Of a DNA stretch of 64,000 nt, positions 45,008 to 54,450 are shown piece after piece; the first letter of the stretch is position 1, and every line of letters starts with the position of its first letter. The notes under the pieces are model-generated. The model had not been told where the DNA came from and searched no databases. It was given only the letters and a program-made list of their open reading frames with translations. The translations under genes and the position numbers were made by a program. Source of the stretch: an uncultured Cellulosilyticum sp. (lineage in GTDB: Bacteria > Bacillota > Clostridia > Lachnospirales > Cellulosilyticaceae); the NCBI GenBank assembly GCA_934725855.1, contig CAKVCL010000010.1, positions 1 through 64,000 of the forward strand. Reading direction: 5' to 3'.

Positions 45008-45700
45008 TTATACACCTCGCCTAACCGCAATAGGTGCATCGTCAATGATGATTCCGTCTCTAAACACAACCTTTCTCTTTGTAAACTCAGCAATATCTGG
45101 TTCATGTGTAACCATCACAATAGTTACCCCTTCATCATTTAACCCTTGGAAAATATTCATAATCTCGACACTGGATTTACTATCCAAGTTTCCAGTTGGT
45201 TCATCTGCCAAAATAATGGCTGGATTATTAACAAGTGCTCTAGCAATGGCTACCCTTTGTCTTTGACCACCAGATATTTCATTAGGTTTATGCTTAATAC
45301 GGTTTCCTAAGCCTACTCTAATTAGCGCATCTACTGCACGCTCACGACGTTCTTTAGGTTTAACACCTGCGTACATCATTGGTAATTCTACATTTTCAGT
45401 AATCGTTAGCTTAGGTAATAAGTTAAAGGATTGAAAAACAAATCCAATCTTTTGATTTCTAATTTTAGAAAAATCTTTATCCCTTGCTTCTGAAACATTA
45501 ATGCCATCTAATATATACGTTCCACTTGTGGCATGGTCCAAGCACCCTAAAATTTGTAAGAATGTAGATTTTCCAGAGCCAGAAGCTCCCATAATGGAAA
45601 CAAACTCTTCTTTATGTACTCTAAAATCGATATCAAATAAGGCTTGAAGTTCTAATCGACCATTACGATAAATTTTATTGACTTTCTGAATATCTATCAT
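45008..45700 (-). CDS. MacB/LolD-type ABC transporter ATP-binding protein
   Basis: This 230-residue ATPase has Walker A GASGSGKSTFLQ, Q-loop FVFQSFNLLP, signature ISGGQRQRVAIARAL, Walker B IILADEPTGNLDS and H-loop VTHEPDIA. The DEPTGNLDS form belongs to the LolD/MacB/FtsE group. Its ATG overlaps the stop of the adaptor gene by four bases (ATGA), and it lies 3 nt before the first permease. Confidence 0.94.
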   Translation of the reverse strand: MIDIQKVNKIYRNGRLELQALFDIDFRVHKEEFVSIMGASGSGKSTFLQILGCLDHATSGTYILDGINVSEARDKDFSKIRNQKIGFVFQSFNLLPKLTITENVELPMMYAGVKPKERRERAVDALIRVGLGNRIKHKPNEISGGQRQRVAIARALVNNPAIILADEPTGNLDSKSSVEIMNIFQGLNDEGVTIVMVTHEPDIAEFTKRKVVFRDGIIIDDAPIAVRRGV

Positions 45701-47133
45701 TCGGCATCACCTATTTTCTCATATGATACTTTCATACCATCTTCTAAATAATCTTCTACGCTGCTTACAATCATTTCACCTTTTTCAACATTGCTGACTT
45801 CGATATTAAGTCCACTGCTTAGGCCTTGAACAACTTCTCTTTTTTCTAGTGAGCCATCTTCATGTACGACATAAACATAGCTTAAATCATCTTCCTCTTG
45901 AATGGCTAAAATAGGCACAATGCATACATTTTCTCTAGCATCAGTAATAATCTTAACATCTACAGAAAAACCTGGTTTAATAATGTCGCCTGGCTCTGTT
46001 ACACTGACTTCAACTGGCAAAGTCGTTGTTTCACCACTTGTAGTTTTTTCAGTTTCAGCAACTGGTGATATTTTAGTTACTTTACCTGGTACTTCTACAG
46101 TTTTAGAACCTGTATATTTAACGACTGCATCTAAGTCTAAACGTAAGTCTGCTGCATAATAAGGAGAAATTGCACATTTTACCTTAAGTTTGCTTGGGTC
46201 AACAATAGATAAAATCTTACTACCTCCTGCAATCGTCATACCTTCTTCTTCTGGAAGATACGTAATTACCCCATCGATTGGTGCCACTATTTTTGTTGAA
46301 GACTTCACTAAATTATTCTGGCTATCCTCAATTTGATTTTCAATAGTTTTAATAGAACTCTCCTTTGCTGCAATCTGTTGAGCTTTACTTGTATCAGCTA
46401 CTTTATTTTGAAGTAAGTCTAATTTATATTGTGCATTCTTAATCTTAGCATCTATTGTGCTTAAACTCTCTTCATTTAATGAAATACTACTTTTCTTCTT
46501 TTCGATATTTTGCTTAATATCTGTAATGGCATCCTTTATATCATCCACTGTTTTTTGAGAAACGGCACCTGCAGCTAATAAATCTTCATTAGTTGCTAAA
46601 TCATCTTCTTTATCTTTCATATCCTTTTCTAAATCTTTTAAATCTAATTTAGCATCTTTAATATTTTGTTCTGCTGTTTTTTTACTATCTTTAAGCTCTG
46701 CAAGGGCAGCTTCAGCTGCTAATATGTCTGACTTGTCAGCTTTTCCAGTTAATAAACTAAGTGCTTCTTGTTCTGCATTTAACTGTTTACTTAATGCCTC
46801 TAATTCATTTTGAATTTTTACTTCTGCTTCTTTATCTAAAGTAATGACCACTTCTCCTGCTTTGACTGAATCCCCAACTTCCTTATGTAATACAGCTACT
46901 TTATTGGTAGCATCTAAATAAAGCGTCTTTGTGTCCACTGCTTCTAGCTTACCACTAGAGGAAATTCTACTATCAATATTGCCTTGCTCTACATAAGCAA
47001 CCGTAACTCTTGTCCCTTCTTTATCCCCACCGATATTAGCCTCTGTATCTGGCTTATTTTTTATTGCGATTGCAACAAATGAAACCATTGCAACTGCAAT
47101 GACACCAAATACGATTAACTTTTTACTTTTCAT
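45697..47133 (-). CDS. HlyD/MacA-like efflux adaptor subunit
   Basis: This 478-residue extracytoplasmic adaptor has an N-terminal signal or anchor (about 5-24), a lipoyl-like strand (EVGDSVKAGEVVITLDKEAE) and a long coiled-coil region of about 130 residues. The coiled coil has charged heptads (DAKLDLKDLEKDMKDKEDDL and so on). The second half-lipoyl (KIVAPIDGVITYLPEEEGMTI) and a beta-barrel with membrane-proximal end follow. It is the first gene of the four-gene efflux operon. Gram-positive adaptors of this type partner MacB-like permeases without an outer-membrane channel. Confidence 0.9.
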   Translation of the reverse strand: MKSKKLIVFGVIAVAMVSFVAIAIKNKPDTEANIGGDKEGTRVTVAYVEQGNIDSRISSSGKLEAVDTKTLYLDATNKVAVLHKEVGDSVKAGEVVITLDKEAEVKIQNELEALSKQLNAEQEALSLLTGKADKSDILAAEAALAELKDSKKTAEQNIKDAKLDLKDLEKDMKDKEDDLATNEDLLAAGAVSQKTVDDIKDAITDIKQNIEKKKSSISLNEESLSTIDAKIKNAQYKLDLLQNKVADTSKAQQIAAKESSIKTIENQIEDSQNNLVKSSTKIVAPIDGVITYLPEEEGMTIAGGSKILSIVDPSKLKVKCAISPYYAADLRLDLDAVVKYTGSKTVEVPGKVTKISPVAETEKTTSGETTTLPVEVSVTEPGDIIKPGFSVDVKIITDARENVCIVPILAIQEEDDLSYVYVVHEDGSLEKREVVQGLSSGLNIEVSNVEKGEMIVSSVEDYLEDGMKVSYEKIGDAE

Positions 47134-47470
47134 TACGCTCTCCTCCTATAATTCAATCATTGTCAAACACTACTATTAGCTGTTTTTAGCCATCCATAAA
47201 AACTCATACATATAAACTATTGCATATAAATACCTCTTTAAGCAATATTTTATATTAATTTAATCTTTATTTATGCATTTTTATTCTTGTCTTTTTGAAT
47301 TACCCCCTAAGACGACTTCAAGCTAAAAGCAAAAACTAACATCCACTTATAATATTAAATGTTCAATATGTATTTTTTATAATGAAAATTCATTACATAT
47401 AAACCCTACTTGTTCATATTTTAGATATTGATTCATATCCTATAATAAACCATCACTTTTGGGAGGTATT

Positions 47471-47722
47471 ATGAAAGAGTCCATTAAAAGTCAACATGTC
47501 AATTACACTTATCTGCACTGTATACTTTTTAGATGTCTTACATTTTGTTTATTGTACATTGCTTTTAACTTTTTTCTCCCTTCTAGTAACTATCTCGCCT
47601 TTACAGTTCTCCTATTAAGTCTTATTTTCTTTATACTCTATTTAATCAGACCTTCTCGTCTATTATTGGTGTTTTCTCTTGCTATCTTAGGTTTATTTTT
47701 TTCTTTTTCACTTATTTTTTAA
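47471..47722 (+). CDS. Small membrane protein, unknown function
   Basis: This 83-residue protein has a short basic N-terminus with Cys/Tyr/His and two hydrophobic segments (LTFCLLYIAFNFFL and LLSLIFFILYLI, then a third weak one). A longer frame opens at a TTG (47459), but GGGAGGT lies 4-7 nt before ATG 47471. A TATAAT at 47441-47446 may be its -10. It ends at a terminator shared with rplT. No family is recognised. The 47134-47470 gap upstream is otherwise AT-rich and non-coding. Confidence 0.6.
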   Translation: MKESIKSQHVNYTYLHCILFRCLTFCLLYIAFNFFLPSSNYLAFTVLLLSLIFFILYLIRPSRLLLVFSLAILGLFFSFSLIF

Positions 47723-47724
47723 GC

Positions 47725-47765
47725 AAAAAAAGATGTCACCTATCAAAATGACATCTTTCTTTTTT
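47725..47765. terminator. Bidirectional terminator between the small membrane gene and rplT
   Basis: AAAAAAAGATGTCA (47725-47738) pairs with its complement (47749-47765, one interrupting C), with A and T runs at either end. Confidence 0.85.
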
Positions 47766-47770
47766 ATTTA

Positions 47771-48127
47771 TTATTTTAAGTTAGCTTTAGCTGTTTCAAC
47801 TAATTGTGTGAAAGCAGCTGGATTAGAGATTGCTAATTCAGATAACATTTTTCTGTTGATGTTAACGTTAGCATTTTTTAATCCGTTCATAAAACGGCTG
47901 TATGATAATCCATTTAAACGAGCTGCAGCATTGATACGTGCAATCCAAAGTCTTCTGAATTCTCTTTTTCTTAATTTACGACCTACATATGCGTAGCTTA
48001 ATGATTTCATAACAGCTTGTTTAGCTGTTCTGAATTGTTTAGATTTAGCTCCTCTATAACCTTTAGCTAATTTTAATACTCTATTACGTCTTTTCTTAGT
48101 AGACATTCCGCCTTTAACTCTTGCCAT
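47771..48127 (-). CDS. rplT: 50S ribosomal protein L20
   Basis: Ribosomal protein L20, a basic 118-residue protein that binds 23S rRNA early in 50S assembly and, in Firmicutes, the infC leader. The conserved parts are [43 protein letters not shown] and the [20 protein letters not shown] region. It is last in infC-rpmI-rplT, 28 nt after rpmI. Confidence 0.98.
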   Translation of the reverse strand: MARVKGGMSTKKRRNRVLKLAKGYRGAKSKQFRTAKQAVMKSLSYAYVGRKLRKREFRRLWIARINAAARLNGLSYSRFMNGLKNANVNINRKMLSELAISNPAAFTQLVETAKANLK

Positions 48128-48155
48128 TGTCTTAACCTCCTATCGTGATTCTATC

Positions 48156-48359
48156 TTATAAATATGGTAAAATTCTCTTCATTTGTTTTTCGTTTGTACT
48201 ATCAACAAGACCAGCTTTTCTTAAGTTACGTTTTGTTTTAGTAGACTTCTTTGTTAAAATGTGTCTTTTGTAAGCTTTATTTCTTTTTAACTTACCTGTT
48301 CCTGTTACTTTGAAACGCTTTGCAGCTGCTCTATTTGTTTTTAATTTTAATTTAGCCAT
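48156..48359 (-). CDS. rpmI: 50S ribosomal protein L35
   Basis: Ribosomal protein L35, 67 residues, very basic: [31 protein letters not shown] and [26 protein letters not shown] precedes the ATG. It is the middle gene of infC-rpmI-rplT, 46 nt after infC. Confidence 0.98.
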   Translation of the reverse strand: MAKLKLKTNRAAAKRFKVTGTGKLKRNKAYKRHILTKKSTKTKRNLRKAGLVDSTNEKQMKRILPYL

Positions 48360-48405
48360 TAGAATTTCCTCCTTTATATAGTTAATTGTTTTATCAAAAG
48401 GTATC

Positions 48406-48909
48406 CTATTTAGGTACTACCACGATGACCATTGCTCTTCCTTCTAATTTAGGTTTAGCTTCAACCATACCAACTTCATCAACAAAAGCTATAGCTTGTT
48501 CAAGAAGCTCATTTCCTCTATGAGTATGCATCATTTCACGCCCACGGAATACAACTGAAATTTTTACCTTGTCACCTGACTTAAGGAATTTCACTGCATT
48601 TCTCATCTTCGTTTCAAAGTCGTGTTTTTCAATACTTGCTGTAAGACGAACTTCTTTTACACTAATTGTTTTTTGTTTTTTACGTGCTTCTTTTTCTTTC
48701 TTAGCAGCATCAAACTTATACTTACCATAATCCATGATTTTGCATACTGGTGGTTTTGCTTGTGGGGCAATCTTAACTAGGTCAAGATTCTTTTCAGAAG
48801 CTAATTTTTGTGCTTCTTTACTTGACACAATACCGATTTGCTCTCCATCAGCTCCAATAAGTCTCACTTCTTTGTCACGAATTTGTTCGTTGATCATTAA
48901 ATCGTTAAT
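48406..48909 (-). CDS. infC: Translation initiation factor IF-3 with AUU start
   Basis: IF-3 controls start-codon choice and keeps the 30S subunit free. The signatures are [21 protein letters not shown] at the N-terminus, [20 protein letters not shown], and the C-terminal [17 protein letters not shown]. The likely start is ATT at 48909: GGAGG (48918-48922) lies 8 nt upstream, and the reading from here aligns with the Bacillus subtilis start, also AUU. The GTG at 48918 overlaps the Shine-Dalgarno and cannot be used. AUU starts allow IF-3 to limit its own translation. It is first in infC-rpmI-rplT. Confidence 0.93.
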   Translation of the reverse strand: MNDLMINEQIRDKEVRLIGADGEQIGIVSSKEAQKLASEKNLDLVKIAPQAKPPVCKIMDYGKYKFDAAKKEKEARKKQKTISVKEVRLTASIEKHDFETKMRNAVKFLKSGDKVKISVVFRGREMMHTHRGNELLEQAIAFVDEVGMVEAKPKLEGRAMVIVVVPK

Positions 48910-48922
48910 AACGGGCACCTCC

Positions 48923-49171
48923 TAAATTTTGTTTGCCAAAACTTTTATTTATCACCCATATATGCGTGGGTGGAACGCAACTCATATTATACCACCAAAG
49001 CTTTATTCTATATAATAAAACAAGGTGGATAGCTTTGAAACTATCCACCTCTCTATCACTCATACTAAATAATCAGTAATCATTCACTTATTAGCATGAC
49101 CTTACGAACTTGAACGTTGTAAGGTGAGAAGAATAGCTTCTACTTTACGGACACCAGAGCATCCTAAAACC
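48923..49171 (-). ncRNA. Probable infC leader (L20-type) with attenuator
   Basis: The region between the promoter (49178-49206) and infC is about 250 nt. It holds a stem with arms ACCTTAC and GTAAGGT (about 49104-49130) and then a strong terminator (49013-49050). Firmicutes infC operons carry an L20-binding leader with exactly this role. A second -10-like TATAAT lies beyond the terminator (about 48985-48990). Assignment to the L20 leader class rests on position and the attenuator layout, not on a covariance match. Confidence 0.55.
49013..49050 (-). terminator. Leader attenuator hairpin upstream of infC
   Basis: On the minus strand AGGTGGATAG (49041-49050) pairs perfectly with CTATCCACCT (49023-49032), loop of 8 nt, followed by TTGTTTTATT. 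It sits between the leader and the infC start. Confidence 0.8.
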
Positions 49172-49177
49172 TTTATT

Positions 49178-49206
49178 AGGATATCATACCCTATTATCTT
49201 TGTCAA
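49178..49206 (-). promoter_or_regulatory. Promoter of the infC leader
   Basis: TTGACA (49201-49206 on plus as TGTCAA), a 17-nt spacer and TATCCT (49178-49183) read on the minus strand. It lies 50 nt after the stop of the thrS gene at 49256, which has no clear terminator of its own. Confidence 0.7.
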
Positions 49207-49255
49207 CTTTTTTATTTTATTTATATCCTAGAAGGTGGTGTTAGATTACTTTTAC

Positions 49256-51232
49256 TTATTTATTTTCTTCTTGAAGCTCCATATGTTGAAGATAATTAAA
49301 TCTCGTTCTGATTTCTTCTTCTACACGACTGACAAAATCATTAAGGTTTTGAGTTCCTTCATCTCCTTTTTGGCGGCTGCGAACTGAAACCGTTTTGTTT
49401 GCCATTTCATCTGCACCAACTACAACAATATAAGGCACTCTTTCCATACGTGCTTCACGGATTTTATATCCAATCTTTTCTGTACGATAATCTGCTTCAA
49501 TTTTCATGATGCCACGATTTTTGAATGCGCTGACAACTTCTGCTGCATAATCTGCATATTTGTCAGAAAGTGGCAAAACTTTTACAGCTGTTGGCGCAAG
49601 CCATGTTGGGAATTGCCCTGCATATTTTTCAATCAGCATCGCAAGTGTTCTTTCGTAACATCCCATTGAGGTACGGTGAATAATCAGTGGATGCTTTTTC
49701 TCACCTTTTTCATCAATATAAGTCATGCCTAATCTTTCACCTAAAGCGAAGTCAATTTGTACCGTAATGATGGTATCTTCTTTACCATGAACATTTTTAA
49801 ACTGAATGTCCAGTTTTGGACCATAGAATGCGGCTTCACCTACTGCTTCTTCATAATTGATTTCAAGGTGATTTAAGATATTTCTCATTAAGTTTTCTGT
49901 TCGCTCCCAAGCTGCTGGATCATTAATATATTTTTCTGTGTTATTTGGGTCCCATTTAGAGAAGCGGTAGCTGATATCATTTTCGATACCAAGTGTGGTC
50001 ATCATATAATTAATCAGTTCAATAACCCCTCTAAATTCATCTTCTAATTGATCAGGTGTACAGACAAGATGTCCTTCTGAAATGGTAAACTGACGCACAC
50101 GAATTAAACCATGCATTTCTCCTGATGATTCATTTCTAAATAATGTAGACGTTTCACCGTAACGAATTGGAAGATCACGATAACTGTGTTGTTCAGCATT
50201 ATAAACCGTAAACTGGAATGGGCAAGTCATAGGACGAAGGGCAAATACTTCTTTATCTACCTCTTCATCACCAAGTACGAACATGCCATCTTTATAATGA
50301 TCCCAGTGTCCTGACATTTTGTAAAGATCACTTTTTGCCATAAGTGGTGTTTTAGTAAGGACATAACCTCTTCTTTCTTCTTCATCCTCTACAAAACGTT
50401 GAAGCGTTTGAATAATACGTGCCCCTTTTGGCATAAGAAGTGGTAACCCTTGACCTACTTTTTCATCTGTTGTAAAGATTTTAAGTTCACGCCCTAATTT
50501 ATTGTGGTCACGCTTTTTAGCTTCTTCTAATGCTTCAAGGTATGCATTAAGCTCGGCTTTTTTAGTAAACGCTGTGGCATAAATACGTGCTAGCATTTTA
50601 TTTTTTTCATTACCTTTCCAATAAGCCCCTGCTGCAGATAAAATTTTAAATGCTTCTACAGGCTTTGTACTCATTAAGTGGGGCCCAGCGCAAAGGTCAA
50701 TAAACTCACCTTGTTTATAGAAAGTAATTTTCTCACCCTCTGGAAGGTCTTTAATGAGTTCCACTTTATAAGGTTCTCCTGCTTTTTCCATTAACTGGGT
50801 AGCTTCTTCTCTAGGGAGCTCAAATCTTTCAATTGGTAACTTTTCTTTTACGATTTTTTTCATTTCTGCTTCAATTTTAGCGAAATCTGCCTCAACAAAA
50901 TGCTTGTCTGTATCAAAATCATAATAGAAGCCATCTTCGATTGCTGGTCCAATGGCTAACTTAACCTCTGGATAAAGTCTTTTAACCGCTTGTGCTAAAA
51001 TATGTGCGGCTGTATGACGAAATGCCCATTTTCCTTCTTTATCATTAAATGTTAAGATTTCAAGGCTGCAATCTTCATTTAATGTAGTTCTAAGGTCCAC
51101 CATCTCCCCATTGACTTTACCTGCGCAGGCTACTCTGGCTAAACCACTACTTAAGCTTTCTGCTACGCCTAATACCGTAATCCCTTTTGGACATTCTTTA
51201 ATGCTGCCATCTTTAAGTGTAATTTGAATCAT
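49256..51232 (-). CDS. thrS: Threonyl-tRNA synthetase, divergent catalytic core
   Basis: Class II synthetase charging tRNA-Thr. It has TGS (1-60), an editing domain with HTAAH and CAGPH, a catalytic core with zinc ligands in MTCPFQ, EGHLV and IIHRTS, and an anticodon-binding domain. Residues 1-240 are nearly identical to the second ThrRS (54388 gene). The core is not: SSGEMHGLIRVRQFTISEGHLVC here against SGALHGLMRVRNFTQDDAHIFM there. AAGGAG precedes the ATG. It has its own T-box leader. The length of 658 aa is normal. It is either a functional second enzyme or a specialised paralogue. Confidence 0.93.
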   Translation of the reverse strand: MIQITLKDGSIKECPKGITVLGVAESLSSGLARVACAGKVNGEMVDLRTTLNEDCSLEILTFNDKEGKWAFRHTAAHILAQAVKRLYPEVKLAIGPAIEDGFYYDFDTDKHFVEADFAKIEAEMKKIVKEKLPIERFELPREEATQLMEKAGEPYKVELIKDLPEGEKITFYKQGEFIDLCAGPHLMSTKPVEAFKILSAAGAYWKGNEKNKMLARIYATAFTKKAELNAYLEALEEAKKRDHNKLGRELKIFTTDEKVGQGLPLLMPKGARIIQTLQRFVEDEEERRGYVLTKTPLMAKSDLYKMSGHWDHYKDGMFVLGDEEVDKEVFALRPMTCPFQFTVYNAEQHSYRDLPIRYGETSTLFRNESSGEMHGLIRVRQFTISEGHLVCTPDQLEDEFRGVIELINYMMTTLGIENDISYRFSKWDPNNTEKYINDPAAWERTENLMRNILNHLEINYEEAVGEAAFYGPKLDIQFKNVHGKEDTIITVQIDFALGERLGMTYIDEKGEKKHPLIIHRTSMGCYERTLAMLIEKYAGQFPTWLAPTAVKVLPLSDKYADYAAEVVSAFKNRGIMKIEADYRTEKIGYKIREARMERVPYIVVVGADEMANKTVSVRSRQKGDEGTQNLNDFVSRVEEEIRTRFNYLQHMELQEENK

Positions 51233-51254
51233 GTTTTTTCTCCTTCTTCTTAAT

Positions 51255-51535
51255 GTGCATAAAAAGCTCCCATCCCTCTTTAAATAAACATTTAAAAAGG
51301 GACGAGAGCTTTTTTATTCCCGCGATTCCACCCTTGTTGAATGATCAGCATTGATTTCTAAGTCATCATCTACTTATCAAACCACTTCTTTACCTATAAC
51401 GGGGGATACCGGATTGTTTTTCAATCACTCCGAGGTAGTTTTCACTTAAGGGTCCTAAAAATACTCACAGCACTGTATCTTCTCTCTGAAAAAACCTTTT
51501 TAAGCTACTTATCTCATCATCGTTTTTAATCATTT
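51255..51535 (-). promoter_or_regulatory. T-box leader (threonine) of the 49256 thrS
   Basis: The T-box AAGGGTGGAATCGCGGG (minus strand, 51319-51335) lies upstream of a terminator (51261-51315, AAAAAGCTCTCGTCCC and its complement). The 5' end has the usual ACGATGATGAG (near 51521-51530). A specifier candidate ACU (51437-51439) sits in GAA-N-ACU-A, matching threonine. Uncharged tRNA-Thr would stabilise the antiterminator. Confidence 0.9.
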
Positions 51536-51576
51536 TAAACGGTATAATGACATTAATACACCTGACTAATGCTATT

Positions 51577-51605
51577 ATTTTAATTGGCAAATTAGCTTAT
51601 GTCAA
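51577..51605 (-). promoter_or_regulatory. Promoter of the thrS T-box leader
   Basis: TTGACA (51600-51605), a 17-nt spacer and TAAAAT (51577-51582), read on the minus strand. The same -10 and spacing occur at the other thrS. Confidence 0.8.
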
Positions 51606-51635
51606 CATCATTTATACATACTACCAAATAGCTAT

Positions 51636-52208
51636 TTATCTAAACTTAATGCCTCTTTCACTATCCATTTCATCAATGATTGCTAATGACTCTACTCTAA
51701 TACCTTGATCTCTTAACATTTTGCCACCTGATTGAAATCCCTTTTCAATCGCAATTCCTGCACCTACTAAAGTGGCTCCTGCATCTTGAATGATTTTAGA
51801 TAACCCTAAAAGTGCCTTTCCATTTGCTAAGAAATCATCAATGACTAACACCCTATCTTCTGGCTTTAAAAAATCTTTTGAAACAATAATGTCATATACT
51901 TTGCCATGTGTAAAAGATTCTACTTCACTTGTGTACACTTCGCCTGAAATATTTTTAGTCTGTGTCTTTTTTGCAAACACAACAGGTACATGGAAGTAAC
52001 GTGCAGCAATACAAGCAATCGCTATTCCTGAAGCTTCTATTGTTAAGATCTTATTAATCTCTTTCCCTTCAAATCGCCTTTTAAACTCTTTACCCATCTC
52101 CTCAAATAACTCAATATCTAATTGGTGATTCAAAAAGGCATCTACTTTTAAAACATTTCCTTCTCTTACTTTGCCATCTTTTAGTATACGATCTTTTAAC
52201 AATTGCAT
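51636..52208 (-). CDS. xpt: Xanthine phosphoribosyltransferase
   Basis: Salvages xanthine to XMP. This 190-residue PRT-fold enzyme has the PRPP motif [17 protein letters not shown], the [29 protein letters not shown] region, and C-terminal residues [22 protein letters not shown] precedes the ATG. It has its own promoter (52270-52298). I looked for a purine riboswitch in the leader, as found at Bacillus xpt, and saw none. It lies between the two thrS genes. Confidence 0.93.
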   Translation of the reverse strand: MQLLKDRILKDGKVREGNVLKVDAFLNHQLDIELFEEMGKEFKRRFEGKEINKILTIEASGIAIACIAARYFHVPVVFAKKTQTKNISGEVYTSEVESFTHGKVYDIIVSKDFLKPEDRVLVIDDFLANGKALLGLSKIIQDAGATLVGAGIAIEKGFQSGGKMLRDQGIRVESLAIIDEMDSERGIKFR

Positions 52209-52269
52209 TTTTCTTCCTCCAATAGTCCCATTTACTAAATATTATGTACTATCTTTACTTATGGAAATT

Positions 52270-52298
52270 ATGATAATATGAAATTACATTTTTGTCCA
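52270..52298 (-). promoter_or_regulatory. Promoter of xpt
   Basis: TGGACA (52293-52298), a 17-nt spacer and TATCAT (52270-52275) read on the minus strand, with one mismatch to the consensus in each box. Confidence 0.55.
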
Positions 52299-52374
52299 TA
52301 ATATTCTATATTTTTATAATTCTAATCGCCTCTTATCCCTCAAACTCTATTTCTAGAGTTGCTCCATGTAACAT

Positions 52375-52428
52375 AAAAAGGAAGAATCCTTTCATGAGCA
52401 TGTCATGTATACTGATTCTTCCTTTATT
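52375..52428. terminator. Terminator after the 52466 thrS
   Basis: AAAGGAAGAATC (52377-52388) pairs with GATTCTTCCTTT (52414-52425), loop of 25 nt, flanked by A and T runs. It separates thrS from xpt. Confidence 0.85.
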
Positions 52429-52465
52429 ATTTCCTTTATTATTTCCTTTATTGGTGGCTTTTTAA

Positions 52466-54388
52466 TTATTCTTGATCTAATAAATAGTTATATTTTGTTT
52501 TAATTTCGTTTTGAACTCTTTCGATTAATGTTTCAAGCTTTTGTGCGCCTTCTTCACCTTTACGGCTACGTACGTTGACTGTACCTTCTTCTTCTTCCTT
52601 AGCCCCTACGACTAAAATAAATGGAATACGCATATTTCTTGCTTCTCTAATTTTGTAACCAATCTTTTCTGCACGTTCGTCAATTTCTACTTTGATGCCT
52701 GCTTCTTCAAGTGCCACGTAAACTTTTCTTGCATAGTCATGATGTTTATCAGAAATAGGAAGGACTTTTACTTGTACAGGAGCAAGCCATGTTGGGAAAG
52801 CCCCTGCAAAATGCTCTGTAATCACCCCAATGAAACGTTCGATACTACCAAATACAACACGGTGAATCATAACAGGTCTATGTTTTTCACCATCTGCTCC
52901 AATGTATTCAAGTTCGAAACGTTCTGGAAGTTGGAAATCTAATTGAATGGTACCACATTGCCATGTTCTTCCTAAGCTATCTTCTAATTTGAAGTCAAGT
53001 TTTGGGCCATAGAACGCTCCATCTCCTTCATTGACTTCATAATCATACCCTAATTCTTCGATAGCTTCTCTTAGTCCATTTGTAGCCATCTCCCAAGCAT
53101 CTAATTCGCCTACATGGTCTTCTGGCATCGTAGAAAGTTCAATACTGTATTTGAAACCAAATGTTTTATAAACTTCGTCAATTAATTTTACAACCCCTTT
53201 GATTTCATCTTTAATTTGTTCTGGAAGCATAAAGATGTGGGCATCATCTTGAGTGAAGTTACGTACTCTCATTAGTCCATGAAGTGCGCCAGAAAGTTCA
53301 TGACGATGAACAAGTCCTAATTCACCTACTCTAAGTGGTAAATCTTTATAAGAGTGCATTTTCGTTTTATAAATCAGCATGCCACCTGGACAGTTCATTG
53401 GTTTAATCGCATAATCTTCGTCATCAATCACTGTCGTATACATATTATCTCTGTAGTGATCCCAGTGACCACTTCTGAGCCAAAGTTGTTTATTTAAAAT
53501 AATTGGTGTAGAAACTTCTACATAACCTGCTTTTTTATGAATTTGTCTCCAGTAATCAATGAGGGTATTTTTAAGCTCCATTCCTTTTGGTAAGAAGAAT
53601 GGGAAGCCTGGTCCTTCATCTAATAAAGCAAATAATTCAAGCTCTTTACCGAGTTTACGGTGGTCACGTTTTTTAGCTTCTTCTAATTTCTCAAGGTAAT
53701 CATTAAGCTCAGATTTCTTTGAGAAGGCTGTTGCATATAGACGAGAAAGCATTTTATTTTTTTCATTACCTCTCCAATAAGCCCCTGCTACAGACATAAT
53801 TTTAATCGCTTCAACCGGTTTGGTGTTCATAAGGTGTGGTCCTGCACAAAGATCGATAAATTCACCTTGTTTATAAAAAGAAATGGTTGCATCCTCTGGT
53901 AAATCTTGAATGAGTTCAATTTTATAAGGTTCGTCTGCTACTTCCATTAATTTAATCGCTTCATCACGTGGTAATTCAAAGCGTTCAATTGGCAATTTTT
54001 CTTTAGCGATTTTTTTCATTTCTGCTTCAATTTTTTCAAAATCTTCCACCGAAAATGGTCTATCTGTATCAAAATCATAGTAAAAACCATCTTCAATAGC
54101 TGGCCCAATTGCCAATTTAACTTCTGGATAAAGTCTTTTGACTGCTTGTGCTAATATATGAGAGGCTGTATGTCTAAATGCCCATCTTCCGTCTTTATCA
54201 TTAAAAGTCAGGATTTCTAATGAACAATCCTCATTTAATTTTGTACGAAGATCCACACGTTCTCCATTTAATAAACCAGCACAAGCCACTCTGGCAAGTC
54301 CACTACTTAAACTTTCTGCTACTTCAATAATGGAAATGCCTGCTTCGCATTCTTTAATGCTACCATCTTTAAGCGTAATTTTAATCAT
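52466..54388 (-). CDS. thrS: Threonyl-tRNA synthetase, canonical core
   Basis: Class II ThrRS, 640 aa, with TGS, editing domain (HTASH, CAGPH), a standard catalytic core with zinc ligands in MNCPGG, DDAHIF and IHRVVFG, and an anticodon-binding domain. The core has the usual bacterial motif 2 SGALHGLMRVRNFTQDDAH. The frame opens at 54394; ATG 54388 is preferred because AAAGG is 10 nt away rather than 4, and because it aligns with the paralogue's start. It carries its own T-box. It lies downstream of ytxC, as in Bacillus. Confidence 0.96.
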   Translation of the reverse strand: MIKITLKDGSIKECEAGISIIEVAESLSSGLARVACAGLLNGERVDLRTKLNEDCSLEILTFNDKDGRWAFRHTASHILAQAVKRLYPEVKLAIGPAIEDGFYYDFDTDRPFSVEDFEKIEAEMKKIAKEKLPIERFELPRDEAIKLMEVADEPYKIELIQDLPEDATISFYKQGEFIDLCAGPHLMNTKPVEAIKIMSVAGAYWRGNEKNKMLSRLYATAFSKKSELNDYLEKLEEAKKRDHRKLGKELELFALLDEGPGFPFFLPKGMELKNTLIDYWRQIHKKAGYVEVSTPIILNKQLWLRSGHWDHYRDNMYTTVIDDEDYAIKPMNCPGGMLIYKTKMHSYKDLPLRVGELGLVHRHELSGALHGLMRVRNFTQDDAHIFMLPEQIKDEIKGVVKLIDEVYKTFGFKYSIELSTMPEDHVGELDAWEMATNGLREAIEELGYDYEVNEGDGAFYGPKLDFKLEDSLGRTWQCGTIQLDFQLPERFELEYIGADGEKHRPVMIHRVVFGSIERFIGVITEHFAGAFPTWLAPVQVKVLPISDKHHDYARKVYVALEEAGIKVEIDERAEKIGYKIREARNMRIPFILVVGAKEEEEGTVNVRSRKGEEGAQKLETLIERVQNEIKTKYNYLLDQE

Positions 54389-54450
54389 TACCATTCATCC
54401 TTTCATTAAATAATTATTTTATAAATTCATGATTTTACCTAATAGGCACA

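Noticed and set aside
52420..52455. Three short direct repeats of CCTTTATTATTT
   Set aside because: They form a simple low-complexity stretch next to a terminator with no sign of function or CRISPR spacing.
52209..52465. Possible purine riboswitch upstream of xpt
   Set aside because: None of the conserved purine aptamer blocks were visible on the minus strand; only a promoter, a terminator and AT-rich DNA were found.
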